Positions 20,089 to 32,218 are shown, counted from the first letter of the stretch. The stretch is 64,000 bases of DNA from Micromonospora violae (GCF_004217135.1 NZ_SHKK01000001.1:2976001-3040000), one strand, 5' to 3'. A program made the numbers and translations. Notes: generated by a model not told the origin, from the letters alone.

Positions 20089-21171
20089 ATGGCTACCACG
20101 ACAACATCCACCGACACCACCGACGGCCCGGCATCGACCACACCCCGGTCACGATTCGGCGCCGAGCTACGCGACGCGGTCAGCGCGCGCACCATCCTGC
20201 TCGTCGTCGCCGTTCTCGCGGTGCAGATGGGGTTCGTCCTCTCCTACATCGGCGCGTTCCACGCGCCGAAACCGCACCACATTCCCATCGCGGTGGTGGC
20301 ACCCGCCTCGGTGTCCGACGCTGCCGTCGCGCAGCTCAACCGCCTGCCCGATGAGCCGCTCCTCGCGCGCGGCATCCCCGGCGAGCAGCAGGCACGCGCC
20401 CTCATCCTCGACCGGAGCGTCGAGGCGGCCATCGTCGTGGACGCTGGCGGCACCACCGACACCCTGCTGGTCGCGTCCGCCGGTGGCGTCGCGGTCTCCA
20501 CCACCGTGCAGCAGATCGCGCAGGCGGTGCAGGCCCAGCAGCATCGGCAGCTGCAGGTGGTGGACATCCGGCCGCCCGATGCCGGCGACGGCCGGGGGAT
20601 GTCCTCGTTCTACCTGGCCCTCGGTTGGATCGTCGGGGGCTATCTCGCCGCGGCCATCCTCGGCATGGCCGCCGGAGCGCGCCCGGCGAACGTCCACCGC
20701 ACCGTCATCCGGCTCGGCGTCCTCGCGCTCTACGCGCTCGGGTCCGGACTCGGAGGAGCCGTCATCGTCGGCCCGGTCATGAACGCCCTGCCGGGGCACT
20801 TCGGTGCGTTGTGGCTGTTCGGCTCACTTGTCGTCTTCGCGGCCGCGGCCACCACCGTCGCACTGCAGAACCTGATGGGCATCATCGGCGTCGGCGTCGC
20901 CGTCACCCTCTTCGTCGTCCTGGGCAATCCGAGCGCCGGCGGGGCCTACCCGTACAGCCTGCTGCCACCGTTCTGGAGCGGCATCGGTCCGTGGCTGCCG
21001 CCGGGCGCCGCGACGACCGCGGTCCGCAACACCGTCTACTTCGCCGGTCACGCCGTCGCCCACTCGGTCTGGGTGCTCGCCGGATATGCGGTGGTGGGCT
21101 CCGTCGCCGCGCTCGTGGCCAGCCGCGGGAAGGCACAGGTCAGCTCGGCGGCGTCGCCGAGCCAGGCGTAG
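20089..21171 (+). CDS. DUF3533-like multi-pass membrane protein
   Basis: 360 residues. One membrane helix near residues 35-55 is followed by an extracytoplasmic domain of about 120 residues. Then come five or six C-terminal helices, including a Gly-rich segment and the YPYSLLPPFWSGIGPWLPPGAAT motif region. This one-helix/loop/helical-bundle layout is that of YhgE/DUF3533 and ABC-2-permease-like proteins. No ATPase partner is adjacent. The pyruvate oxidase gene follows 77 bases downstream, so co-transcription is possible. Function unknown. Confidence 0.75.
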   Translation: MATTTTSTDTTDGPASTTPRSRFGAELRDAVSARTILLVVAVLAVQMGFVLSYIGAFHAPKPHHIPIAVVAPASVSDAAVAQLNRLPDEPLLARGIPGEQQARALILDRSVEAAIVVDAGGTTDTLLVASAGGVAVSTTVQQIAQAVQAQQHRQLQVVDIRPPDAGDGRGMSSFYLALGWIVGGYLAAAILGMAAGARPANVHRTVIRLGVLALYALGSGLGGAVIVGPVMNALPGHFGALWLFGSLVVFAAAATTVALQNLMGIIGVGVAVTLFVVLGNPSAGGAYPYSLLPPFWSGIGPWLPPGAATTAVRNTVYFAGHAVAHSVWVLAGYAVVGSVAALVASRGKAQVSSAASPSQA

Positions 21172-21248
21172 CCGTACCGATCACGATTCCGCACCCGGTC
21201 GGCGGGCCTACCCCGCGACGAGTGCTACCGATATCAGGGGGAGAAACC

Positions 21249-22985
21249 ATGGCCAGGACAGTGGCCGACGCCATCATCGCCACGTTGTCAGCATCCGGTG
21301 TGCAGCGCGTGTACGGTCTGCCCGGTGATTCGCTGAACGGGTTCACTGACGCCCTACGTCGCAGCGACGTGCAGTGGGCGCACGTGCGTCACGAGGAAGC
21401 CGCCGCCTTCGCCGCTGCCGGCGAGGCCGCGGTCACCGGGGAGCTGGCAGTAACGGCCGGCAGTTGCGGGCCGGGAAACCTGCACCTGATCAACGGGCTG
21501 TTCGACGCGCAGCGCAGCCGGGTGCCGGTGCTGGCGATCGCGGCGCACATCCCGCGCGAGGAGATCGGCAGCGAGTACTTCCAGGAGACGCATCCGCAGG
21601 AACTCTTCCGCGAGTGCAGTGTCTACTGCGAGATGGCGAGCACCGCCGAGCAGGTGCCGCGGCTGTTGCGCATCGCCATGCGCAATGCCCTGGAGCGTCG
21701 CGGGGTCGCCGTCGTGGTGATCCCGGGCGAGCTGTTCCTCGCCGATGCCGCGCCCGCGCCGCGGCCCCGCCCGGTGACCGGCACCTCATCGCACGTGGTC
21801 CCGGACGATGCCGCCCTCGCCCGCGCCGCCGACGTGCTCAACACCGCGCGGCGGGTGGCCATCCTGGCCGGCGCGGGGTGCCACGACGCGCACGACGAAA
21901 CGGTCGAGGTCGCGCGGCTGTTGCAGGCCCCGATCGTGCACGCGTTACGTGGCAAGGAGTACCTGGAGTACGACAACCCGTACACCGTCGGGCTCACCGG
22001 GCTGATCGGCTACAGCTCCGGTTACCGGGCCATGGAGCACTGCGACGCGCTGCTCATGCTCGGCACTGACTTCCCCTACCGGCAGTTCTACCCGAAACCG
22101 CAGGTCCCGGTGGTGCAGGTGGATGTGCGGGGTGAGCACATCGGGCGACGCACGGAGGTCGACGTGCCGCTGGTAGGCACGGTCAAGGACACCGCCCGGG
22201 CGCTGCTGCCCCTGCTGCGACCCAAGGTCGACAGCGACTTCCTGGACACCATGACCGGCCACTACCGGCGCGTACGCGCGAATCTGGACCGGCTGGCCGC
22301 ACCGACACCGCCGGACCGGCCCATGCACCCGCAGTACGTCGCCGCGCGGGTCGACGAGATCGCCGACGTCGACACGGTGTTCACCGCCGACGTCGGCACG
22401 CCGACGGTGTGGGCGGCCCGCTACCTGAGCATGAACGGTCGTCGGCGGCTCATCGGCTCGTTCAGCCACGGCAGCATGGCGAACGCCCTCCCCCAGGCCA
22501 TCGGCGTCCAGGCCGCGCAGCCGGGCCGGCAGGTCGTCGCCCTGTGCGGCGACGGCGGCCTCACCATGCTCCTCGGCGAACTCGTGACGCTGCGTCAGCT
22601 GAACCTGCCGGTGAAGGTCGTCGTGTTCAACAACAGCGCGCTCTCGTTCGTGGAGCTGGAGATGAAGGCCTCCGGCATCGTGAACTACGGCACGGAGCTC
22701 GACCACGTCGACCTGGCGGCGGTGGCCCGGGGCGCCGGGCTGTTCGGGGCGCGGGTGGACCGCGCGGACCAGCTGGACGAGACCCTGCGCGCCGCGTTCG
22801 CGCACGACGGGCCAGCCGTCGTGGACGCCCGCACCGCCCGGCAGGAGCTCTCCATTCCACCGAAGATCACGTACGAGCAGCTCAAGGGCTTCACGCTGTT
22901 CGCGACGCGCACGGTGCTGTCCGGCCGGGGTGACGAGATCGTCGAGCTGGTCAAGACCAACCTGCACGAGCTTCCGCTCATCTGA
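21249..22985 (+). CDS. poxB: Thiamine-dependent pyruvate oxidase/dehydrogenase
   Basis: 578 residues, ATG 21249 behind GGGGGAGA. A complete TPP-enzyme architecture is present: N-terminal PYR domain with the activating Glu in VRHEEAAAFAA, central FAD-type domain, and C-terminal PP domain with the GDGG...NN thiamine diphosphate and Mg motif. The C-terminal tail (ELVKTNLHELP) resembles the membrane-binding end of PoxB-type pyruvate dehydrogenase (quinone). It would convert pyruvate to acetate plus CO2 and pass electrons to quinone. Acetolactate synthase is the main alternative but fits the tail less well. A strong terminator follows. Confidence 0.88.
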   Translation: MARTVADAIIATLSASGVQRVYGLPGDSLNGFTDALRRSDVQWAHVRHEEAAAFAAAGEAAVTGELAVTAGSCGPGNLHLINGLFDAQRSRVPVLAIAAHIPREEIGSEYFQETHPQELFRECSVYCEMASTAEQVPRLLRIAMRNALERRGVAVVVIPGELFLADAAPAPRPRPVTGTSSHVVPDDAALARAADVLNTARRVAILAGAGCHDAHDETVEVARLLQAPIVHALRGKEYLEYDNPYTVGLTGLIGYSSGYRAMEHCDALLMLGTDFPYRQFYPKPQVPVVQVDVRGEHIGRRTEVDVPLVGTVKDTARALLPLLRPKVDSDFLDTMTGHYRRVRANLDRLAAPTPPDRPMHPQYVAARVDEIADVDTVFTADVGTPTVWAARYLSMNGRRRLIGSFSHGSMANALPQAIGVQAAQPGRQVVALCGDGGLTMLLGELVTLRQLNLPVKVVVFNNSALSFVELEMKASGIVNYGTELDHVDLAAVARGAGLFGARVDRADQLDETLRAAFAHDGPAVVDARTARQELSIPPKITYEQLKGFTLFATRTVLSGRGDEIVELVKTNLHELPLI

Positions 22986-23003
22986 CGCGCGGGGCTGCCT
23001 CGT

Positions 23004-23036
23004 CGAGGTCGGCCGGGCGATGCCCGGTCGGCCTCG
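23004..23036 (+). terminator. Terminator of the pyruvate oxidase gene
   Basis: 15-bp stem (23004-23018 with 23022-23036) with two wobble pairs and a 3-base loop, 18 bases after the stop. Confidence 0.8.
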
Positions 23037-23118
23037 TCGCACATTGCGGTGAACCGTACCCATTCGTAACCCGTCGTGGTACCCGGACAACACGCAACAC
23101 TGAAAGGACGACCCGCCG

Positions 23119-25296
<2,178 letters not shown>

Positions 25297-25353
25297 CGCC
25301 CGAGCGCGCCGTGGGCCCCCACTCCGGCACCACGGTGCAACACCAGCCGAACC

Positions 25354-25384
25354 GGCCGCCGGGAGGAGACCCCTCCCGGCGGCC
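25354..25384 (+). terminator. Strong hairpin between two glycosidase genes
   Basis: A perfect 13-bp stem (25354-25366 with 25372-25384) with a 5-base loop, ending only 26 bases before the next start codon. It may terminate the upstream transcript or attenuate read-through into the next gene. Confidence 0.7.
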
Positions 25385-25410
25385 TCGGCACGATCATCGG
25401 AAGGATCTTC

Positions 25411-28400
25411 GTGAAGTTCACCAAGCCGCTGCGTGTGGCGGCGGCCCTCCTGCTCGCGGGAGCGTTGGTCGCCACCGCCCCGCCCCAAGCGGCCCCGGCC
25501 GCGGCGACGGACACCGCGTTCAACGCGGCCACCGGCGCCCTCAACGTCGACTACGCGAGCTACCTCGCCAAGCATGACGTCGTCTACAACCGGCCCAACA
25601 CCAACCCGCTGCACGGCCTGACCGTCGGCAACGGTCGGACCGGCGCGATGGTCTGGAGCGAGAAGGGCCTGTCGATGCAGGTCTCCGGGGTGGACCTGGC
25701 CGAGCAGTCCACCTACGCGGCCGGCACCGTCAACCTGTTCAGCAACCCCGGCTTCGACACCGGCTACACCACCTTCCAGCAGCGGCTGTCGCTGTACGAC
25801 GGAACGCTGACCACGAAGTACGACAGCAACCGCACCGTCACCGTCATGGGTTCGCCGAACTCCGAGGTGATGGGCATCCACGTCGAGGACACCCGCACCG
25901 GGGTCAGCAGCATCGGCCTGGACCTGAGTCTCTGGGACCCGAACACGGTCCAGAACATCGCCGACGTGCCCGACCTCAACACCTGGCGCACGTACTCGAC
26001 CTTCGCCGACGCCTCCGGGGTCGGGATCAGCCGTGGCCAGGCCGACCCGAACCACTTCGGTTACACCCTCGCCGCGACGGTGGAGGGGGCTGCCTTCACC
26101 TCACAGGTCGTGGACGGCCGGCGGGTGCGGCTGAACATCACCCCGACGAACAGCTACACCATCTGGTTCACCGCGGCCAGCCGCGTCAACGCTCCCAGCT
26201 TCGACTCGGTGAGCCAGGCGCGTAACCAGCTCGCCACGGTCAAGACCACCGGGTACACGACCACCCTGAGCAGCTACCGCACCTGGTGGCACGACTTCTG
26301 GGCGAAGTCCTTCGTGCAGTACTCCAACGCCAGCGGTGACGCCGACTACCTGGAGAACGTCTACTACCTGGCGACGTACATGATCGCCGCGGGCGGCTAC
26401 GGGAACTACCCGTTCCACTTCATCAACGGTGTGTTCCGGGCGACGCAGGATCAGAGCAAGTGGACCAACGCGTACTGGCACTGGAACCAACGCGCCATCT
26501 ACAACTCGTTCTTCGCCTCGAACCACGCCGACCTGGTGGCGACCTCCAACCGGCTCTGGAGCCGCAACTACGACGCCTTGAAGGCGTACACGACCACCCG
26601 GTACGGCAGCGACGGGCTCTGGGTGCCGGAGACGATGGGCTGGGACGGCAACGCCCGGGGCACCATCAACAGCGACTTCGTCAACGACCTCTACTCGACC
26701 GGCCCCGAGGTCGCCTACCAGATGTACCTGCAGTACCGGTACACCAACGACGAGACGTACCTGCGCAACACCGCGTACCCGTTCATGCGGGAGGTGGTGA
26801 AGTTCTACGAGGACAAGCTCTCCTACGACGCCGCCAAGGACCAGTACTACATGGCGTCCTCGAACGCCCGCGAGACCTACTGGGACGTCCGCAACGCCAT
26901 CAGTGACCTCGCCGCGGTCCGGATGCTCTTCCCGCTGACCGTCGCGGCCAGCCAGCAGCTCGGCCTCGACTCGGGGCTGCGCTCGAACTGGCAGACGATT
27001 GTCAGCAAGCTCGCCCCGTACCAGGTGCAGAACGGCAGCTACCTGCCGCACGACCCGCCGACCTCGCCGATCCGCAACGGCGAGAACGTCGCGCTCGAGG
27101 TGCTCTGGCCCAACGACCAGAGCGGCATCGGCTACTCCGACCAGCAGACGATGATCAACACCTGGAACACGCGGCCGCACCCGTACGACAACATCTGGGC
27201 CAACGACCAGGTGCACGCCGCCCGGCTGGGCCTGGGCAACGAGGCGTTCCAGGGCATGAAGTACCTGACGCAGCGGTACCAGAACTACCCGAACGGCCTG
27301 ACCGCCAACGACAACGGTGTCTTCGAGTACCTCGGCAACCACCTGATGGCGATCAACGAGTCGCTGCTGCAGTCGTACAACGACAAGATCCGGGTCTTCC
27401 CGGCCGTGCCGACCGACTCCAGCTTCGTCGGGAAGTTCACCCTGCTGGCGAAGGACGGCTTCCAGGTCAGCTCCGAGCGTGAGTCCGGCGATGTCAAGTA
27501 CATCGGCATCAAGAGCCTGTACGGAAAGCAGGCCAAGGTCGTCAACCCGTGGAGCGGCCAGCAGCTGCGGGTGCGTCGTACCTCGGACAACGCGATCCTG
27601 ACCACCAGCTCCGCCGCGGAGATCAGCTTCGCCACCGCGGCGAACACGACGTACGTCGTCGAGCGCACCGCCAAGCCGCTCTCCGGCTACACCGCCACCA
27701 CCCTGCGTGGCACCGCCAACCAGGTGGAGAAGCACCTCGCGGGCACGGCCTCCACGCTCGGCCTCGACGCGAAGAGCTCCATGGTCAACAACACCCTGCT
27801 GACGTACGACAGCAACTGGCTCCTCACGAACAAGCGCGGCGTGGGCGACTACAGCGACGACGTCCACTACACCTCCGTGGTCGGCGCGACCGCGTCGTAC
27901 ACCTTCCAGGGCACGGGCGTCGAGTACATCACCGAGCGCAACGGCGACGAGGGCACCGTCGACGTCTACATCGACGACGTGTTCCAGAAGAACATCAACC
28001 TGTACGTCAACACGGGCCGGCAGGTCCAGCAGGTGGTGTTCAGCCGCACCGGAATGACGAACGGCACGCACACCATCCGCATCGTCAACAAGGGTCCGTC
28101 GGGCATCGGCATGGTGGATGCACTGCGGATCCTCGTCGGCACGACCAGCACCGCGACGCCGACGGCCTCCCCCACGCCGACGCCGACTCCGACGGCCTCG
28201 CCCACGCCGACGCCCACGCCCAGCCAGCAGGGGCCGGTCGTGCTGCGCGCGGTCGTCAACAACAAGTACGTCAGCGCCTCGGACGCCGGTGCGGGCCCAC
28301 TGGTCGCCGCGGCCGGCGCGATCGGCGTCTGGGAACGGCTCGACCTGATCGACCTGGGTAACGGCAACGTCGCCCTCCGCGCCCGGATCAACAACCAGTA

Positions 28401-28623
28401 CGTGTCCGCCGCCGAGAAGGGCACCAAGCCGTTGATCGCCAACAAGGCGGCCATCGGCACGTGGGAGACGTTCGCGTTGATCCGGAACTCGGACGGCACG
28501 GTCAGCCTGCGGGCCGCGGTGAACGGCAAGTACGTCACCGCCCCGAACTACGGCGCTGATCCGCTGATCGCCAACCGCGACGCGATCGACACCTGGGAGA
28601 AGTTCACCCTTCTCAACGGCTGA
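25411..28623 (+). CDS. Secreted GH95-like glycoside hydrolase with C-terminal beta-trefoil
   Basis: 1070 residues from GTG behind GGAAGGA. Signal peptide 1-33. The N-terminal beta-sandwich contains GLTVGNGRTGAMVW, similar to the PLGNGRLGA motif of GH95 (alpha-fucosidase/galactosidase). An (alpha/alpha)6-like helical catalytic region spans about 300-700. A beta-sandwich module (about 770-905; DDVHYT...VDVYIDD) is followed by a Thr/Pro linker and a fascin-like trefoil (repeated NNKYVSA, NNQYVSA, NGKYVTA). A DUF5703-type family assignment is also possible. Probably releases sugars from plant or fungal polymers. Confidence 0.75.
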   Translation: MKFTKPLRVAAALLLAGALVATAPPQAAPAAATDTAFNAATGALNVDYASYLAKHDVVYNRPNTNPLHGLTVGNGRTGAMVWSEKGLSMQVSGVDLAEQSTYAAGTVNLFSNPGFDTGYTTFQQRLSLYDGTLTTKYDSNRTVTVMGSPNSEVMGIHVEDTRTGVSSIGLDLSLWDPNTVQNIADVPDLNTWRTYSTFADASGVGISRGQADPNHFGYTLAATVEGAAFTSQVVDGRRVRLNITPTNSYTIWFTAASRVNAPSFDSVSQARNQLATVKTTGYTTTLSSYRTWWHDFWAKSFVQYSNASGDADYLENVYYLATYMIAAGGYGNYPFHFINGVFRATQDQSKWTNAYWHWNQRAIYNSFFASNHADLVATSNRLWSRNYDALKAYTTTRYGSDGLWVPETMGWDGNARGTINSDFVNDLYSTGPEVAYQMYLQYRYTNDETYLRNTAYPFMREVVKFYEDKLSYDAAKDQYYMASSNARETYWDVRNAISDLAAVRMLFPLTVAASQQLGLDSGLRSNWQTIVSKLAPYQVQNGSYLPHDPPTSPIRNGENVALEVLWPNDQSGIGYSDQQTMINTWNTRPHPYDNIWANDQVHAARLGLGNEAFQGMKYLTQRYQNYPNGLTANDNGVFEYLGNHLMAINESLLQSYNDKIRVFPAVPTDSSFVGKFTLLAKDGFQVSSERESGDVKYIGIKSLYGKQAKVVNPWSGQQLRVRRTSDNAILTTSSAAEISFATAANTTYVVERTAKPLSGYTATTLRGTANQVEKHLAGTASTLGLDAKSSMVNNTLLTYDSNWLLTNKRGVGDYSDDVHYTSVVGATASYTFQGTGVEYITERNGDEGTVDVYIDDVFQKNINLYVNTGRQVQQVVFSRTGMTNGTHTIRIVNKGPSGIGMVDALRILVGTTSTATPTASPTPTPTPTASPTPTPTPSQQGPVVLRAVVNNKYVSASDAGAGPLVAAAGAIGVWERLDLIDLGNGNVALRARINNQYVSAAEKGTKPLIANKAAIGTWETFALIRNSDGTVSLRAAVNGKYVTAPNYGADPLIANRDAIDTWEKFTLLNG

Positions 28624-28637
28624 TCCGGCAGCTGGAC

Positions 28638-28676
28638 GGCCAGGTGTGGCACGACGAATCCGTGCCACACCTGGCC
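28638..28676. terminator. Bidirectional terminator between GH95-like and epoxide hydrolase genes
   Basis: A perfect 16-bp stem (28638-28653 with 28661-28676) with a 7-base loop, lying between two convergent genes. Confidence 0.85.
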
Positions 28677-28698
28677 CTGGGCCGCACAACCACGTCAC

Positions 28699-29775
28699 CT
28701 ACTGAAGGTGAGCAAAGAAGTCCCGGATGTCCTCGGCGAGGAGGTCCGGCACTTCCATCGCGGCGAAGTGGCCGCCGCGGTCGAACTCCGACCAGTGCCG
28801 GATGTCGTACAGCCGCTCGGCCAGCGGGCGCACCGACTGCGTGATGTCGTGGGCGAACACCGCCACGCCGAGCGGCACGCGGCACGGCTGCTGGCTCCCC
28901 CGCGGGGCGTCGTGGTGGAACCGGCCCGACGAGGCCGCGGTCGCCGTCAGCCAGTACAGCGAGATATCGGTGAGCATCCGATCGTCGCTGACCGGCGTGG
29001 CGGGGTCGGTCCACTGCGCGAACCGCTCGGCGATCCAGACCAGTTGCCCGACCGGGGAGTCGGTCAGCGCGTAGCCGATGGTCTGTGGGGTGAGCGCCTG
29101 CAGAGCTTGGTACGGCGGACGGTTCGCCATCAGCTGCCGGACCTTGTCCAGTCGGGCCTCATCCGCTTCGGACACCTCGACGTCGGGGTCGGGCCGGGTC
29201 GGCAGGTAATTGACGTGGACCCCGACGACCTGCTCGGGTGCCACCGCCCCGAGCGTCGTGGAGATGCCCGCGCCGAAGTCACCGCCCTGCGCGCCATAGC
29301 GCTCGTACCCCAGGCGGCGCATCAGCTCGGCCCAGGCTCGCGCGACCCGGACGGTGTCCCAGCCGCGTTCGTGGGTCGGGCCGGAGAACCCGAAGCCGGG
29401 GATGGACGGAATCACCAGGTGGAAGTCGCGCGACAGCGGCTCGATCACGTCGAGGAACTCCAGGAACGAGCCGGGCCAGCCGTGGGTGAGGATCAGTGCG
29501 AGTGCGTCCGGTTTCGAGGACCGGACGTGGACGAAGTGGATGTTCTGGCCGTCGATGTCGGTCGTGAAGTGCGGAAGCTCGTTGAGTCTGGCCTCGTGCT
29601 CGCGCCAGTCGTAACCGGTGCGCCAGTGCTCAGCCAGCGCCTTGAGCCGCCCCAGCGGGAAGCCGTAGTCCCACCCGGCGTCGGCGACCTCGTTGGGCCA
29701 ACGGGTGCGGGCGAGTCGGTCGGTCAGGTCGTCGAGGTCGGCCTGCGGGATGTCGATGCGGAACGGCTTGATCAT
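28699..29775 (-). CDS. Epoxide hydrolase (alpha/beta hydrolase with EHN domain)
   Basis: About 358 residues from ATG 29775, which has a GGAG eight bases upstream. ATG 29799 is possible but has no such site. An N-terminal EHN domain ([17 protein letters not shown]...RTRWP) precedes the hydrolase core: oxyanion motif HGWPGS, nucleophile Asp in AQGGDFGAG, and catalytic His in GGHFAAME. It hydrolyses epoxides to diols; the substrate is unknown. It is divergent from the MarR gene over about 110 bp rich in AACG-type palindromes, so it is a likely target of that regulator. Confidence 0.9.
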   Translation of the reverse strand: MIKPFRIDIPQADLDDLTDRLARTRWPNEVADAGWDYGFPLGRLKALAEHWRTGYDWREHEARLNELPHFTTDIDGQNIHFVHVRSSKPDALALILTHGWPGSFLEFLDVIEPLSRDFHLVIPSIPGFGFSGPTHERGWDTVRVARAWAELMRRLGYERYGAQGGDFGAGISTTLGAVAPEQVVGVHVNYLPTRPDPDVEVSEADEARLDKVRQLMANRPPYQALQALTPQTIGYALTDSPVGQLVWIAERFAQWTDPATPVSDDRMLTDISLYWLTATAASSGRFHHDAPRGSQQPCRVPLGVAVFAHDITQSVRPLAERLYDIRHWSEFDRGGHFAAMEVPDLLAEDIRDFFAHLQ

Positions 29776-29854
29776 GCTCTTGACTCCAGCGCTGTTCATT
29801 CGACGTTCAAATGTTCGGGTCGCTAACGTTTACTGCCCGAACGATATCGCAATC

Positions 29855-29882
29855 ATTGGCGCTCCGAACGATTCGTTAGGCT
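29855..29882 (+). promoter_or_regulatory. MarR promoter with palindrome, leaderless start
   Basis: TAGGCT at 29877-29882 lies six bases before the ATG at 29889, implying a leaderless mRNA. A weak -35 (ATTGGC, 29855-29860) is 16 bases upstream. The palindrome AACGATTCGTT (29867-29877) overlaps the -10 and is a candidate MarR operator for autoregulation. Confidence 0.5.
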
Positions 29883-29888
29883 TGTCAC

Positions 29889-30356
29889 ATGGAGAACCCA
29901 CCCGACCAGACGCCCACCACCTGGGAGAACCTGCCCAGCTGGCTGCTCACCCAGACCGCCAGCCATGCGCACCGCCTGGTGGCCGAGGGCTTCTCGTCGG
30001 TCGGCGCCCGCGGCTACCACTACCGGCTGCTGGCGACGCTGAAGGAGTTCGGCCCGGCCAGCCAGGCCACGCTCGGCCGCCGCAGCGGCATCCACCTCAG
30101 CGACATGGTGGCGGCGATCAACGAACTGGCCGACCAGAAACTGGTCGAACGCGCCCCCGACCCCGCCGACCGGCGGCGCAACATCGTCACCCTGACCGCC
30201 GCCGGCAATCGGCAGCTGCGGCGACTCGAGCAGCGGCTGACCGAAACCCAGGACGAACTGCTCGCCCCGCTGTCACCCGAGGAGCGGCAGCGGCTGACCG
30301 AGCTGCTGTCCACGCTGTTGAACCACCACAACCGGCGAACCGGCACCCCCGAGTAG
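29889..30356 (+). CDS. MarR family transcriptional regulator
   Basis: 155 residues with a winged helix-turn-helix (LATLKEFGPASQATLGRRSG, then wing DPADRRRNIVTLT) and helical dimerisation ends. It is divergent from the epoxide hydrolase gene, so it probably represses that gene and itself, with release by a small aromatic or electrophilic ligand as is usual in the family. The start codon sits six bases after a -10 element. Confidence 0.9.
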   Translation: MENPPDQTPTTWENLPSWLLTQTASHAHRLVAEGFSSVGARGYHYRLLATLKEFGPASQATLGRRSGIHLSDMVAAINELADQKLVERAPDPADRRRNIVTLTAAGNRQLRRLEQRLTETQDELLAPLSPEERQRLTELLSTLLNHHNRRTGTPE

Positions 30357-30414
30357 CCGTGGCACCGCGACGATGACGGTCGTCGTAGGCTCGGCGGCGG
30401 CCGGCCGCCTCTCG

Positions 30415-30420
30415 TAGGCT
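30415..30420 (+). promoter_or_regulatory. -10 element of a leaderless promoter for the phosphatase gene
   Basis: TAGGCT ends six bases before GTG 30427. The nonamer TCGTAGGCT also occurs about 30 bases upstream, making a direct repeat. Confidence 0.45.
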
Positions 30421-30426
30421 CCGAGG

Positions 30427-31683
30427 GTGCAGAGCGGTCCGGGCCCGATAATGGCCCACATGTTGGATGCGGCGGAGAACGCCTCGCCGGTCGAGGCGGT
30501 CGAGGCGGTCACCCGGGAACTCGGCGCGGCGCTGGGAGCACGCAACGTCGCGTTCCTGATCGCGGACCTCAGCGGCCGGGCGTTGGTGCGGCTGGCCCAC
30601 GTGCCGTTCACGGATGCCGGCGCCGGGCGCCGCGACGGTGAGGAACTTGCCACCGTGCTGCCCTTCGACGGCGGCCCCGCCGAGCAGTCGTTGCGCACCC
30701 AGACGGTGCGCGTCATGGCGCAGTCAGACGGGTGGACGGTGTGGGCGCCGGTGACCGACCGCGGTGAGGCGATCGGCCTGCTACAGATGGTCCTGCCGAA
30801 CGAGCCGGACGCGCGGGAACTCGCGGAGATCGGCCGCACCGCGCACGTGCTGGCGTTCGTGGTGATCGCCAACCGGCGGCACACCGACCTCTTCGAGTGG
30901 GGGCAACGCACGACCCCATTCACCCTGTCCGGGGAGATCCAGCGCCGCCTGCTGCCCGGCTCGTTCACCTGTGAGGCCAGCGCGTTCACCTTGTCCGGCT
31001 GGCTGGAGCCCGCCGCGAGCGTCGGTGGGGACACCTTCGACTACAGCCTCGCCCGCGACGTGCTGCACTTCAGCGTCACCGACGCGATGGGTCACGGGGT
31101 GGCCAGCGCGCTGACGGCCACCCTCGGCGTGGGCAGCCTGCGCAACGGTCGCCGGCGCGGGGTGGGCCTGGTGGAACAGGCCGCGGCCGCGAGTGCCGAC
31201 CTGGCCGGGCACAGCGCCGTGCCCGGCAGTTTCGTCACCGCGGTGCTGGGCCGCCTCGACCTGCGCAGCGGGGTGTGCGCCCTGCTCAACGCCGGGCACG
31301 TCCCGCCGATGCTGGTACGCGACGGGGACACCCAGGCGGTGCCGCTGCCGGGCAACTTTCCCCTGGGCATGTTCGCCGAGGCCGATTACCAGGCCGGCGA
31401 GATCACGCTGCGCCCTGGCGACCGCCTGGTGGTGGTCACCGACGGCGTGCGGGAGCGCAACGCCGCCAGCCTGGATCTGCCGACCATGCTGCGGTCGCTC
31501 GCCGGTCTGCACCCGCGCGAGGCCGTCCGGGCGTTGGCCGACGCCGTCCTGAAGGTCAGCGGACCGACGCTGGCTGACGACGCCACCCTGTTCATCGTCG
31601 ACTGGCACGGCGGGCACAGCGAGGACCGCCACACCAGCGCCGGCGCCGACCAGGCACGCGCCAGCACCGCGCTGCCCGACTGA
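30427..31683 (+). CDS. PP2C-type SpoIIE-like serine phosphatase
   Basis: 418 residues. An N-terminal GAF-like sensor region (about 15-150) is followed by the SpoIIE/RsbU PP2C domain with metal-binding motifs GGDTFDYS, TDAMGHG and VTDGVRERN. Such enzymes dephosphorylate STAS anti-anti-sigma factors and so release alternative sigma factors. GTG 30427 fits a leaderless promoter; internal ATGs at 30451 and 30460 are alternatives. Its stop abuts the stop of the convergent STAS gene, the likely partner. Confidence 0.88.
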   Translation: MQSGPGPIMAHMLDAAENASPVEAVEAVTRELGAALGARNVAFLIADLSGRALVRLAHVPFTDAGAGRRDGEELATVLPFDGGPAEQSLRTQTVRVMAQSDGWTVWAPVTDRGEAIGLLQMVLPNEPDARELAEIGRTAHVLAFVVIANRRHTDLFEWGQRTTPFTLSGEIQRRLLPGSFTCEASAFTLSGWLEPAASVGGDTFDYSLARDVLHFSVTDAMGHGVASALTATLGVGSLRNGRRRGVGLVEQAAAASADLAGHSAVPGSFVTAVLGRLDLRSGVCALLNAGHVPPMLVRDGDTQAVPLPGNFPLGMFAEADYQAGEITLRPGDRLVVVTDGVRERNAASLDLPTMLRSLAGLHPREAVRALADAVLKVSGPTLADDATLFIVDWHGGHSEDRHTSAGADQARASTALPD

Positions 31684-32046
31684 CTACCGGCCCGCCGTGT
31701 CGGTGGGACGCACATCCGCTTCCGCCGCCGGCACGCTGTCGTAGACGTCGATAGCCCGGTCCACCGACGTGACCGCCAGCACGCTGCGCACAGCGGGCTG
31801 CACCGCGGCCAGGCACAACCGCCCCCCGACATCCCGCAGCGCCTTGAACATCGCCACCAGCGTGCCCAGCCCGCTGGAGTCCATGAATCCCACCCCGGCG
31901 AAATCCACCACAATGTGCCGGTCGCCGCCGTCGACCAGCCGTTGCAGACCGTCGCGCAGCTGCGGGGACGTCGCCATGTCCAGCTCGCCGCGCACCTCCA
32001 GCACGGTGCAACCCCGCCCCGGCCGGACCGACATCAGCAGATCCAC
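31684..32046 (-). CDS. STAS-domain anti-sigma factor antagonist
   Basis: 120 residues from GTG 32046, preceded by GGGGAGGAT with five-base spacing. An ATG 18 bases further upstream lacks a ribosome site. The STAS fold carries FMDSSGLGTL, where one Ser is the usual phosphorylation site of SpoIIAA/RsbV proteins. The predicted cycle is: a kinase (not in the window) phosphorylates it and the neighbouring PP2C reactivates it. The two genes are tail to tail with no bases between the stops. Confidence 0.88.
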   Translation of the reverse strand: MDLLMSVRPGRGCTVLEVRGELDMATSPQLRDGLQRLVDGGDRHIVVDFAGVGFMDSSGLGTLVAMFKALRDVGGRLCLAAVQPAVRSVLAVTSVDRAIDVYDSVPAAEADVRPTDTAGR

Positions 32047-32218
32047 GGCATCCTCCCCACCCATGATCCCGCTCAGCCTAGTGCGCGAACAGGTGAACCG
32101 CCGTTTGCCGGCGTAGGTCGAACCTCACCGTTTCGTCGGCAACCCAGCCGCGCTCAGTTTCGCCAGCCACTCGGTCAGTTCGCCAGGCGAAATATCCGGC
32201 GGCCATCGTTGGTCGTTT

